The notes beneath the pieces are model-generated. The model did no database searches. It worked only from the letters and a program-made list of their open reading frames with translations, and had not been told where the DNA came from. A stretch of 64,000 nt of DNA from NCBI GenBank assembly GCA_015956445.1, contig WIUZ02000008.1:1488001-1552000 (forward strand), read 5' to 3'. Position numbers and translations under genes: made by a program. Below are positions 45,838 through 56,183 of the stretch, in pieces. This DNA is from Thelephora terrestris (Eukaryota; Basidiomycota; Agaricomycetes; Thelephorales; Thelephoraceae). Position 1 is the stretch's first letter. Each line of letters starts with the position of its first letter.

Positions 45838-46569
45838 GGAGGCACTACAACGACACCCCAACCAACATCACTTACGATAACGAGGTTGCCGTCAACTTCC
45901 TTACTGCTCACAATGCCCCTCCCCACTTTTGGGATCAAGCTCGGTACGACGACCCCAACCGAACAATTATGTGTCGCTCGGGTGTTACCCCTTTGGTGAA
46001 TGCCATGGAGAGGGAAAGAGAGGATAGGATCGCCAAGTTAGAGAAGCGCTTGGACTTGCTGTACGTGGTCATGAACAGTCTTAATGAGAACTTTACTCAC
46101 TTTGCCTTGGAACATTGGGGACCTTTCCAGGCATCTCTCTTCCGATATTTCAGACACCAATGTCAGGGTGCCTACTGCACCGACCCCCCTCAGTCCTCCC
46201 CTGTCGTCCCTCCAACTCCGCCAGGATCAGGGTGTTCCTCTCCCTCAGTCCCCCCCCCTGGAATTCTGCTCCAGTTCTTCAGATGGTGGAGAGAACCCCA
46301 AAGAGGACCTGCAAGAGTCCAATGACTCATTCTGAACAGTGGTGTCGCCCGTCGAACAAGGCTTGCCAAGTTCGAATGCGGCTGAAGTTGGAAGTGGCGA
46401 GTCTTCAGGACAAGTATGGGTTCGAATTAGTGAGTGAGGGTTTGGCGGATGTGAGGCAGGAAATGCACAAGGGATTTCAGCATGACGTATTAGGTTGTCG
46501 AGATTGCTGGCAGGATCCAGTAACGAGGGAGTACTCGTATTGTCCTCAAAGCATATCTCCACCTTCATA
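45838..46569 (+). pseudogene. Gene P, left-arm copy: U3-type coiled-coil gene
   Basis: Starts after a CCCCAG acceptor at 45837 with NWRHYNDTPTNITYDNEVAV, then NRTIMCRSGVTPLVNAMERE and the coiled coil EDRIAKLEKRLDLLYVV. A frame change near 46110 implies an intron or break. A later exon reads RLKLEVASLQDKYGF and QEMHKGFQHDVLGCRDCWQD. VASLQDK is shared with G2 exon 4, so this belongs to the same broad class. It is cut by the foldback at 46570. Confidence 0.55.
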
Positions 46570-46981
46570 CACTGGGGGCAAGGGGTCACTTACCCAGCAG
46601 ATACATTGTGATTACATTGTGATTTTTTAGACAATGTGTCCAGCCTGTAGCCATGAAGTACATGCTGAGTTTGTTTACGAAGTACCCATCAATGTGACCA
46701 CAACATGGCCAGTGGGTCCATCTTGATCACTTTTACAAAGTACCCATCAATTAGATCACAATGTATCCCGCATGGACCCACAGGGCACATTGTGATCTAA
46801 TTGATGGGTACTTTGTAAAAGTGATCAAGATGGACCCACTGGCCATGTTGTGGTCACATTGATGGGTACTTCGTAAACAAACTCAGCATGTACTTCATGG
46901 CTACAGGCTGGACACATTGTCTAAAAAATCACAATGTAATCACAATGTATCTGCTGGGTAAGTGACCCCTTGCCCCCAGTG
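46570..46981. mobile_element. Foldback element FB14 (412 bp, shortened)
   Basis: Starts CACTGGGGGCAAGGGGTCAC. Arms pair up to TAGATCACAATGT around a 22-nt loop that matches one arm of FB4 (CATGGACCCACAGGGC). It looks like a deletion derivative of the FB4 type. Flanks are inverted (TTCATA / TATGAA), not a direct duplication, because the surrounding DNA is itself palindromic. Confidence 0.92.
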
Positions 46982-47713
46982 TATGAAGGTGGAGATATGC
47001 TTTGAGGACAATACGAGTACTCCCTCGTTACTGGATCCTGCCAGCAATCTCGACAACCTAATACGTCATGCTGAAATCCCTTGTGCATTTCCTGCCTCAC
47101 ATCCGCCAAACCCTCACTCACTAATTCGAACCCATACTTGTCCTGAAGACTCGCCACTTCCAACTTCAGCCGCATTCGAACTTGGCAAGCCTTGTTCGAC
47201 GGGCGACACCACTGTTCAGAATGAGTCATTGGACTCTTGCAGGTCCTCTTTGGGGTTCTCTCCACCATCTGAAGAACTGGAGCAGAATTCCAGGGGGGGG
47301 GACTGAGGGAGAGGAACACCCTGATCCTGGCGGAGTTGGAGGGACGACAGGGGAGGACTGAGGGGGGTCGGTGCAGTAGGCACCCTGACATTGGTGTCTG
47401 AAATATCGGAAGAGAGATGCCTGGAAAGGTCCCCAATGTTCCAAGGCAAAGTGAGTAAAGTTCTCATTAAGACTGTTCATGACCACGTACAGCAAGTCCA
47501 AGCGCTTCTCTAACTTGGCGATCCTATCCTCTCTTTCCCTCTCCATGGCATTCACCAAAGGGGTAACACCCGAGCGACACATAATTGTTCGGTTGGGGTC
47601 GTCGTACCGAGCTTGATCCCAAAAGTGGGGAGGGGCATTGTGAGCAGTAAGGAAGTTGACGGCAACCTCGTTATCGTAAGTGATGTTGGTTGGGGTGTCG
47701 TTGTAGTGCCTCC
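46982..47713 (-). pseudogene. Gene P, right-arm mirror copy
   Basis: Mirror image of 45838-46569 with identical coding frames of 118 and 171 codons on the minus strand. A duplicate created by the palindrome, not an independent gene. Confidence 0.55.
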
Positions 47714-47919
47714 AGTTCTGGGGATGTGGGATTCTGAGGTTTGCTGTCCTCAGTCCTCATTCCTCCTCTTCGCTTTTCCTCTCCTTTGCAACCTTTGCAA
47801 CCTCCTCCTCTTTGGAACTTCTTCCTCTTCGCTGGAGCTTCCTATTCACCAGAGCTTCCTCTTTGCGAACTTCCTCTTCGCCGGAGCTTCTTCTCCTTCG
47901 CCAGAGCTTCCCCTCCTTC

Positions 47920-47932
47920 TTTTTTTTTTTTT
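47920..47932 (-). other. LINE poly(A) tail
   Basis: A run of 13 T on the plus strand marks the 3' end of the minus-strand LINE. Confidence 0.8.
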
Positions 47933-48311
47933 AGTGCGCTGGTTTATTGTGCGTAGATAGTACTATCCATGTTACACATTACACTCTTTGAGAAGTGTGC
48001 AGGTGGTGTGAGTGTTGGTGAATGGTTTGAATTGGTGGTAAGTTTCGGGAGGCGGCGGCCTTCCCCTCGCGGTGGTGCACTGAGCACCCCTCATCACTTC
48101 ACTCCTTTCACCCTCGACTCTATCCGTTCCTGCTTCCTTCTCCTTTTGGTTCTTGTGGTGGGGTGAGGTTGGTGGTGTGTGGGTCGAACTGATAATGTTT
48201 TAAAAGAAAGTGGGGGTGGTGTCCCGAGGGGAGAAGGAGGTTTGCTAGGGGGGGGTTTTTAGCGTTAAGTGGTCATGAGGAGACGTACCTGTTGGTCGTT
48301 GTTTCCTCTTC

Positions 48312-49448
48312 TCACGTGTTGTTCCTCTCTTGGCAGCATTCTCGAGGACTTGGATAGCGGGGTGATCCTTTCGTGGTCTCTCTTTTGTTTTTATCTCTTT
48401 TTCCTTGATAGCGGACCTCCCCAAAGGCCGTCCTGAATCGTCCTGTGTTGCTCACAAATCTGAGAAGGTGGGGGATACCTTTCCTATCGCTTAGTAGGTA
48501 CTCGGGTGTGAGGGCGTTGCGTGGTAGTCTGTGCTGGAGGAGTGCTCGTGCCCTCATGTAGCGTGGGCAGAATAGGAGGTAGTATGTGAGGGATTCGATG
48601 GTGCCTTGGCGGCAGTGTGGGCATTCTGGAGAATCGGCGCGTTTGATTCTGTGGAGAATCTGGTTCAGGGGGACGTGGCCTGTCCTAAGTTGGGTGAGTA
48701 TGCTGGCTTGGTTACGCTGTAGCTGGGAGATAATGTGGAGGTAGTTGTCAGTCAGGAGGGAGTTGTCGATCCTTTTGGCGCGCTCGTGCCTCGGGGATGC
48801 TGTCCACTCTTCGTTCCATTGTTTCTTCCACCTGGTTTTGAGGATCTGTCTGGTCGCTGAAATGCTAATTGGGAGTCTTTTTTGTCTTAGTATGGGGGGG
48901 AGTTGATTCACCGTAGAGGATTCTCCCTTTGCCGCTGATTGCACCTCTTCGTCCGCTCTCTCATTTCCTTCTATCTCCTCATGGCCTGGGGTCCAGACGA
49001 AGTGCACTTCGCACCATTGCTCTAGCTCCCACTCTTTCCATCCCATGCTGCCGTCTTCTAGCTTTGCTCGTCCTTTTCCTCTTCTGTATCCCGCCACTTT
49101 GATACCTCTTTTCCTCGCTTGCTTCACCTGGAAATCCTGCAGGGTGTCGTGGATCTTATCCAGGATGTGATGGCCTGGCTTGGACTTCTGGTTCTGAAGG
49201 CCTAGGAGAACCGCCTGGTTGTCTAAACCTATAGTGACTTTGAACATCTCTATGTTCAGTTCGGTGAGCATGTGGAGTGCGAGTAGAACCGCTGTGGCCT
49301 CCGCTTTGTATACCGTGTGTGCCTTTTGGCTTCCTAGGTGGTATTTGATCGCCTTTTGTTCACGTCCATTTCTGAACATGACCGCCGCTGCTCCGATCCC
49401 GTCTTCAAAACCCGAGCCGTCTGTGAAGACCGCTCTGCCCATGATCAC
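48312..49448 (-). CDS. LINE RNase H and zinc-knuckle C-terminal region
   Basis: Frame of 378 codons. RNase H motifs: AVFTDGSG (first Asp), YKAEATAV (Glu), LDNQAV (Asp), and WTPGHEEIEGNERADE (His, then Asp). After it comes a C-terminal cysteine motif CPHCRQGTIES...FCPRY in which the usual histidine is tyrosine (TYYLLFC), which would follow from CAC to TAC. This is the end of the LINE polyprotein; the start is artificial because LTR G cuts the ORF upstream. Confidence 0.85.
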   Translation of the reverse strand: MIMGRAVFTDGSGFEDGIGAAAVMFRNGREQKAIKYHLGSQKAHTVYKAEATAVLLALHMLTELNIEMFKVTIGLDNQAVLLGLQNQKSKPGHHILDKIHDTLQDFQVKQARKRGIKVAGYRRGKGRAKLEDGSMGWKEWELEQWCEVHFVWTPGHEEIEGNERADEEVQSAAKGESSTVNQLPPILRQKRLPISISATRQILKTRWKKQWNEEWTASPRHERAKRIDNSLLTDNYLHIISQLQRNQASILTQLRTGHVPLNQILHRIKRADSPECPHCRQGTIESLTYYLLFCPRYMRARALLQHRLPRNALTPEYLLSDRKGIPHLLRFVSNTGRFRTAFGEVRYQGKRDKNKRETTKGSPRYPSPRECCQERNNT

Positions 49449-49741
49449 TTTTGCGAGTTCAATCGCGTTGGTCCGATCCTTGTCTATCGTGATTGTGGCT
49501 AGTGGTTGGTAATTTCGACACCTCCTCGTAGTGAGGATCGTTTCGTAGTCGTTGGGTTTTACGTTGGTGGCGAGGAATAGGAGGTGTAGGGGGCTGGGGT
49601 GGCGTTTGGTTCTGCTGGTGATGGCCGCTCGGACGGGTTTGTGAAGTGGGTGGGATTGGGGCAGCGTGACTAGTCGGGTGGCGGATCTAATCAGTACTTT
49701 AAGGAATAGGAGGTGTGGAGGGGGTAGGTTAGCGTGTGCGT

Positions 49742-52160
49742 TGTCAGGCTGACGCGACCTCTACAGTTCAATAGCACTCTTGCTATCCAAACCTATCACA
49801 CTCAGGGGTCAAACACACAGTTATAACCCTGTTGCAAACCCAGGGATATCGGAAGTCTCTTCACAGACTAGATTGGAGAGGGGGAGAAAGAAGGAGACAA
49901 GGGTCTTCAAACACTCTTGCTCTAAGCACACAGCAGTAGAGGTCACGGAGAGTCTGATGATAACAAATCTAAGGAGTACAGGCTAAACTACTCTGAGTAT
50001 ATATACTACTTAGATTTGTGATGTGACCGTCACATGTAATTACACTATGGATACAAACACAGACAAACATGGTCCGTGCACAGCACTGCATGGTCTGTGC
50101 GTTACGTGGTGACTAATGCTACAAATTATCAGCTGATAAACGAAAGTGTGGCGGCCAATAGCAATTTGAGAGCATTACAGAGCAATTACAAAGCATGACG
50201 TAGCCTGGGAATGTTCGGAAGGAATGTGGGTATGACTGACTAACAGCCAATGGCAAAAGGGGAGCATATGACTAAGAAATAGGGGCATATGATGTCATGT
50301 GGGTCATGCGCAGTAAACAATAGAAATGATGACTCAACTCCTGAGTCGTGGAAGGGGCGTGGCATTTGGTATATAACCAAAGGGGGTTGGATGACTGGTC
50401 TTCCAACAAACCCACCTTTGTTACACACAGCCAACATGCCTCGTGCTTCTACTCGCAATCCCACTCGTCGCTCTTCCTCTTACTCTCCTGTCCAGGAGAA
50501 CAATTACAACATCGACCGCTTCTCCCATGCCCGTCGGGATCCTTCCCGCCCTTATCCCACCTTGGGAGCAGTTATGGACCGCACTGCCACCGCCGACCCT
50601 AAGGAAGGGTTCTCTGACTTAGGTGGGGGCTCTGCTTGTGCGTTCCGGTTTAGGAAACCAAGCTAACTCCTTTTAGATTTCAGGGACTTTCTCCAGGCTG
50701 CTCGAAGGGTGTCTCGGCGCAAGTTGGCGTGCATAGAGACTAACCCTTATGCAAACGAACTCCTCAATAGGGGTGTTGAGTTTGTGACTGAGGCCAATGA
50801 GACCTTCAACTCCGTGTTGGAGGCCAGCGTTCTTCATACGGGGAACGTTGGGTCCATGTTAATGGACGAGGTGGCTCATGTCAACGAGCGCATTGATGGT
50901 CGTCGTGAGGAGATCGAAGCTTTGGAGAACTGGAAGGAGGATATGCAGGGGGTTATTCATGGACAGGAGGATAGCATTGTTCGACAGGGGGCCGACATTG
51001 ATTTGCTGAAGGTAAATGTGGGGTCGGGAGATAATTGACTTTTCTAACCCAACATTTCCTTTAGGGAGAGGTGACTACCCTCAAAGACTTGGTCCGAGCT
51101 CTGGTTACTAAAACCGGAGAGTTGGAGGACGATAAGGTAAGGGGTAGGGGTTGAAGGTTTTTGATATCTTCTAACCCTATTCCTTTTAGGTTCGCCTTAC
51201 TCGTCGTGTCTCCAAGTTGACCGGAGAGGTCCGGGATCTCCAGAGGAGGTGTAACGAGCCGGAGGTCCAAGTTGAGGAGGAAGAAGGGGAAGAGGTTCTG
51301 CATCGGGCCGGGTCGCCGATCATCCCTAATCGGGCTGAGTCGCCGCCCGCTCGTTTGTTGGTCCGTCACGAGAACAGGTTGGTTCCCGTTGATGATGAGG
51401 TCATCGAGATCGGGAGCGACGAATTCTACCAGAACGTAGGAGTCGTCCGTAGGGACACTCCTCGTCCTGAGTTCGTTTCTACTCCTTGGGGTAGTCGCCG
51501 TCAATGGCCTGCTCTGGAGTATGATCCGTACGCCGAGTTCGTTCCCGATAGTGAACCAAACTCTGATACGGAACTTCCAGATTACGATGACTTGTCGGAC
51601 GTAGACCCGAACGAGATCCGGGAGCAGAACTGGTTGAATGAGGAGTTGGTGAGGTCGGCATTGGAAGTAGTACAAAGGATCCGAAGAGATATTGATTAGA
51701 TAACTCTTTTGTACGGTTGGCTTCCAATGAATCTTCTTTATTGTCTATTGCGCGTGATCCATGAGTCGTAAAGCATAATGGTTTTCATAAGTCCAATCCA
51801 TGGGTCAGATTAATAAGCCGGTTGACTTCTGCGAGAGGTCAGCGCGCGACGCTTATTAATACATCCCTTGTTGTCGGTAGCCTGAATATCTACTAGTCGT
51901 CCAGGGGCAACGGAGGGCCAGGTAGGGGGGATCTTCATATGAAGGTCCGCCAGTACATGTTCACGTATTATACCTCGGGTCTTCTGGGGTATCTTGACTA
52001 GTAGCACGTTCCACGTATTGGACTTTGAGTCGTTAAGCATAGGGCATACTGCATAATAAACAGTTTACCGCCGTGTTTAGGGCAGGGCACCAACTGACTT
52101 AGTGGTGATGAGGCGTTAAATAAAGGAAATTAAAAGGGGGTCAACGGCGAAATCATCACA
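49742..52160 (+). mobile_element. LTR G: complete 2.42-kb unit in the LINE
   Basis: Runs TGTCAGGCTGACGCG ... AAATCATCACA with target duplication TGCGT at 49737-49741 and 52161-52165. The LINE frame resumes on both sides. Same family as LTR A-C. The strand given is that of the carried gene. Confidence 0.93.
50436..51699 (+). CDS. U3 gene copy G: 367-residue coiled-coil acidic protein, four exons
   Basis: Exons 50436-50622, 50677-51011, 51065-51136 and 51190-51699; lengths 187+335+72+510 give 368 codons including stop. Intact. TATATAA lies about 60 bp upstream. Introns sit at the same places as in copy B. The last exon is one codon longer than copy B, with an extra acidic residue near EEEGEEV. 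LVPVDDEVIEIGSDE is present. Coding sequence is much better conserved between B and G than needed for a chance frame, with many silent changes, so the protein appears to have been under selection. Confidence 0.82.
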
Positions 52161-52165
52161 TGCGT

Positions 52166-52958
52166 TGAGTACGTTACCAGCGGTGGTTCTCATTGCCCCT
52201 AGCATTGTAATTGCAGCTCTCCTCTGTTCAGAGGCGAGTTTTCAGGTGAACTGGACTGCTCCAGTGCGACGTCTATCTGGGCCATTAGGGTGGTGTGGGA
52301 TCGTGTACCATACGTCTGCGGCGTATGACATCTTGGGCATGGCTATGGAGATGTAGAGTTGTCTCATCCCCTTCGCCGATATTCCCGTTGAGGTACGGGC
52401 TAGTTGTCTGACGAGGTTAATCCACGCATTTGCGGATCTACCTGCTCTTTCCCCCTGGGGGGTCCATTTGAGTTTGGGGTCAAATATGACGCCTAGGAAC
52501 TTGTACGCTGAGGTCGCATTGACTACTGTGGTCCTGTGGGTGTGGGGGTGGGTGAGTGTTAGTGGTAATGGGAGATTGGATCTGGTTGTGAAGTCCATGA
52601 CTGCTAGTTTGGTTAGTTCAAATTGGGAATAGTGGGAATCGGACCAGTCGAATGCTCCGCCTGGGCGGGACATCATGTCAGCAAGCTTGCTGTGGGTGGT
52701 GCTGAGGTCGACGCCTGTCGCAAGCAGTGCAATGTCGTCTACATATCCGAACTGTTGCTCGTCAGGGCAGTTGGGGGGGCTAATCTCAAGCAGACCTGCG
52801 TTGTAGAACGCATAGAATATCATGGATAGTGGGCAACCTTGGTTGTTGCCGTTGTTGATGAGGATGAATTCCGACATGAAGTCATCGAAGGATAGCCTCG
52901 TTTTGCATCCCGTCAGCATTAGTTCGACGAGGCAAACATATTTCGATGGGACTGCTCT
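52166..52958 (-). pseudogene. LINE reverse transcriptase, C-terminal part
   Basis: Contains NNGNNQGCPLSMIFYAF (motif B region) and FGYVDDIALL (catalytic YVDD). The later thumb includes FLGVIFDPKLKW. An in-frame TGA at 52244-52242 follows GAVQFT, where arginine fits; the frame then continues as KLASEQRRAAIT. The right end abuts FB15. Confidence 0.85.
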
Positions 52959-54020
52959 CACTGGGGGCAGGGGTTGGTTTACTGAGTCAGTAAACTGTGA
53001 GTAAATCACAAGCAAATGGAAAAAGAACCTAGTGAAATACTTGCCTGGCAAGCACAAAGCAAATTTACAATTTACTGAGCCAATTTACCTGCAATTCACT
53101 GGGTTCAGTATGTGCTCAGTATGTTTTTAATTTGCTGAGCAGTTTGATCATGGTTTACTGGACTCAGTAAACTGGAAAAAAACCAAACTGGTTTACTGAC
53201 AACGTCCCTGATTGGTCAATTTTGAAAATAGACGAAAATTTACCTGGACATGTCATTGTCAGTAAACTGCAAGTTTTCTTTCAGTAAATCGCAAGTACAT
53301 GTAAAGTAAACCAGAAAACACGTGTAAACTGTAAGTAAATTCAAAGTTTACGTGTTTTCTGGTTTACTTTACGTGTACTTGCGATTTACTGAAAGAAAAC
53401 TTGCAGTTTACTGATAAAGACACGTCCTGGTAAATTTTCGAGTTTTTTTTCAAATTAGCCAATCGGGCACATTGTCAGTAAACCAGTTAGGTTTTTTTCT
53501 GATTTACTGAGTCCAGTAAACCATGATCAAATCATCACGTGTTTTCCCAGTTTACCTGACGTGTATTTCCAATTTACTGAAAGAAAACTTGCAGTTTACT
53601 GACAATGACACGTCCAGGTAAATTTTCGTTTATTTTTAAAATTGACCAATCAGGGACGTTGTCAGTAAACCAGTTTGGTTTTTTTCCAGTTTACTGAGTC
53701 CAGTAAACCGTGATCAAACTGCTCAGCAAATTAAAAACATACTGATTGGGCAAGTGGCTCAGTAAATTGCAGGTAAATTTATTCAGTAAATTGTGAATTT
53801 TTCCGAGGTTTACCTAATGGGGAAACTGTGGTCACATGACCCAGTAAACTGTAAACATACTGAGCGCATACTGAACCCAGTGAATTGCAGGTAAATTGGC
53901 TCAGTAAATTGTAAATTTGCTTTGTGCTTGCCAGGCAAGTATTTCACTAGGTTCTTTTTCCATTTGCTTGTGATTTACTCACAGTTTACTGACTCAGTAA
54001 ACCAACCCCTGCCCCCAGTG
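52959..54020. mobile_element. Foldback element FB15 (GTAAACTG subfamily)
   Basis: 1,062-bp palindrome starting CACTGGGGGCAGGGGTTGG, with target duplication TCT at 52956-52958 and 54021-54023. Lies inside the LINE RT, between HNM and RAVPSKYV. Confidence 0.93.
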
Positions 54021-54975
54021 TCTGAGTCACATGTTGTGGATCAGGACTTCCTTGACGACATTGGGGAAGGCCCCCTGTATGTCGAGAAAGAAGACTGAGG
54101 CTACCTTCTTGTTCCTCCACGCTTCTTTGATCCTGTGCGTTAGCAGTAACATCGAGTCTGAAGCGGTGCGGGAGGGTCTGCCTCCAAATTGATTCATTGG
54201 GAACACATTTCGTGACTCGCAGAAGTGGCTGAGGTCATCAGCCATTATCGATGAGAAGAGTTTACCTATCGTGTTGAGGAGGGCAATGGGGCGGTACGCC
54301 TTGGGTTCCTCATACAAGGGTTTGCCCGGCTTCCTCAACACCACTGTGATGGATTCCTTCCATTCGTCTGGATAGACATCTAGCTTGAAAATTGCTCTAA
54401 AAATGAAGTGTATGTGATCAATTAGTACGTCAATGGTCTTTTTGAGAAAAATATTGGGTACGCCGTCTGGGCCTGGGGCCTTGAACGCGTCAAGCTTTGC
54501 TGTGGCTTTCCTGATCTGTTCGGTCGTGAAAAATTTGAATATGTCTGCTGGTTGCGGGTAGGGTGCGTGGGGGATGGATGGGGGCATGGGTGGGGGGGGG
54601 GGGAAAAGACTTAGCTAGTGCTTTGCTTTTCTTGTCATTTGATGCAGTGGGTCGAGCGTCTCCGTTACGGTCGAGGAAGTTCAGAGTGGGCATTCTGGTT
54701 TTGCTTCTGTCGGTAGGGGTGTCCGTGGCGTATTTATTCGCCGTCCATATATCCTTTTCTGACACGTTGAGCAGCCAGCTCTCCCAGTGGTCCTTCTTTG
54801 TTGTCTCGATGAGCTTGGTGTAGGCCTTCGACGACTCCTTGTGCTGAAGGTGGCTAGGGTGGTCGGGGAGGCCTCTCCATTGGTATGAAGCGTTCGCCAG
54901 CCTGTTTTTCTCCTTTCTCAGATCGGTAAGGTCCTGAGACCACCATCTTTTGGTGTGGGGGAGGGGTTTGGTCAT
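54021..54975 (-). pseudogene. LINE reverse transcriptase, N-terminal part
   Basis: Upstream frame (54975-54490) PLPHTKRWWSQDLTDLRKEK, then AFKAPGPDGVPNIFLKK (fingers), KAYRPIALLNTIGKLF and SVFFLDIQGAFPNV (motif A Asp). The frame shifts at a run of 12 G (54592-54603, plus strand), so the ORF is broken here unless the run length is a sequencing error. Confidence 0.85.
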
Positions 54976-55065
54976 TGGGACGTATGATTCAATGGAGCTT
55001 TTGATTGCTTCATTTATGACGTCTAACGCTGACCGGAATTCCTCAGGAGTTCTAATGTGTCTGGC

Positions 55066-56060
55066 TTTGGGGCGTTGACCCGCCGTCTATTCGAGCGACC
55101 TTTGAATCTAGTGCTAGTCCCCAGTCCCTACCTCCCTACCCCGCTAGCTACTGACTACACGAGCCGACAACCCCTCGATCGGTCACAGGAGTGTCACATC
55201 CGTTCAACGTCCCGATCACCAAACCGCTCCCGTGATCCCATCGACGCATGCCCCTTTTTGCTATCTCTGCCTCCGTGTCCGTCCTCCCCAAACGGCACGT
55301 GACATGTTGATCGGCTGATGCCTCCCAATCACTTATCTCGTCGCGATGACGTGTTCCCTCCCCCAGTCTGGTTCCCTTCAGTCCAGACCCGTGTCGACCC
55401 GTTCCCCCTCGCTCGCCAATCATCTTCAACTGCTCCCGCTCTCCCGCCCGGTTACAATCTTTTGATCTCGAACCCGTAGACTTCCCCTTTTGGTCCTGTT
55501 TCTCACGATCACTCCATCCTCTCGGTAAGACCTATCCCAGCCTCGTTCCGGCCTCCCGATGGACCGCTCGTCTCCCTACCCTGCGTCAGACTCTCGTTTA
55601 TCCCCTTCTATCTACCTGTTCTTATTCTCCCACCGTTTTTCCATTTGTTCGCTACTTTTCCCATCTCTTTCGTGTAGATCGCACCGTCTTTACCTATAAA
55701 ATACCCTGTACTAGCTAGTTGAACGAACAAGAAACCCCTGGGCCTCTTCATACCTCTTCTCCCTTCTGCCTGAACGACCTGACCATCAAAAACCTCCAGC
55801 TCCTTGCTCTGACATTGATTCCACTAGCCCCATAGTTCCAATAGCCCCCTAGCCTACTAGCCCATCGTCCACTAGCCCCCTAGCCCATCGTCATTGTCTA
55901 GCAGGAGTTTGCTAGTACGGAGTTCTCCCCCTCTCATCCCGACAACGTCGCGACCTGCTGTGGTTCCCTCTCCCTCTGTCTAGCTTCTCTCCCCTTCCTG
56001 ACCTCTGCACAACCGGCGACCCCTCACCCCCACTTCTGCTATTCTGGTTGTGTCCCAACT
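55066..56060. other. Unidentified insertion of about 1 kb in the LINE
   Basis: Pyrimidine-rich. It has a TATA-like box (CTATAAAATACC, about 55692) and a CTAGCCC repeat near 55830-55890. The flanking LINE frames (LANLLAKR and TPEEFRSAL) fit together without it. It may be another solo LTR, but I could not fix its termini or a target duplication. Confidence 0.4.
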
Positions 56061-56183
56061 CCACCCGGATAGTAGCAGTTCAGCGTTTGGCGAGGAGATT
56101 GGCTAGGTGTTTGTTGAGCTCGGTCCAGTTTGTTGTCTGGAAGTTTCAGGATGGTTTCAGGATGTTTCGAGGGAGGGGGAGAT

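Larger units (their letters stand above)
45660..47890. repeat. 2.2-kb palindrome with a foldback element at its axis
   Basis: Left arm 45660-46569 and right arm 46982-47890 are reverse complements, with no difference seen near the centre and a few changes at the outer ends (for example codons giving CPLLRNLRN versus FPLLCNLCN). The centre is the foldback at 46570-46981. Both axes fall at about 46775.5. The LINE begins just beyond the right arm. Confidence 0.92.

Noticed and set aside
45838-47713. Two independent convergent genes with identical proteins
   Set aside because: They are mirror images in a palindrome about the foldback axis.
58-54020. Repeated short words in foldbacks as CRISPR-like arrays
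   Set aside because: Spacing is irregular, there are no unique spacers, the arms are inverted repeats, and the genome is fungal.
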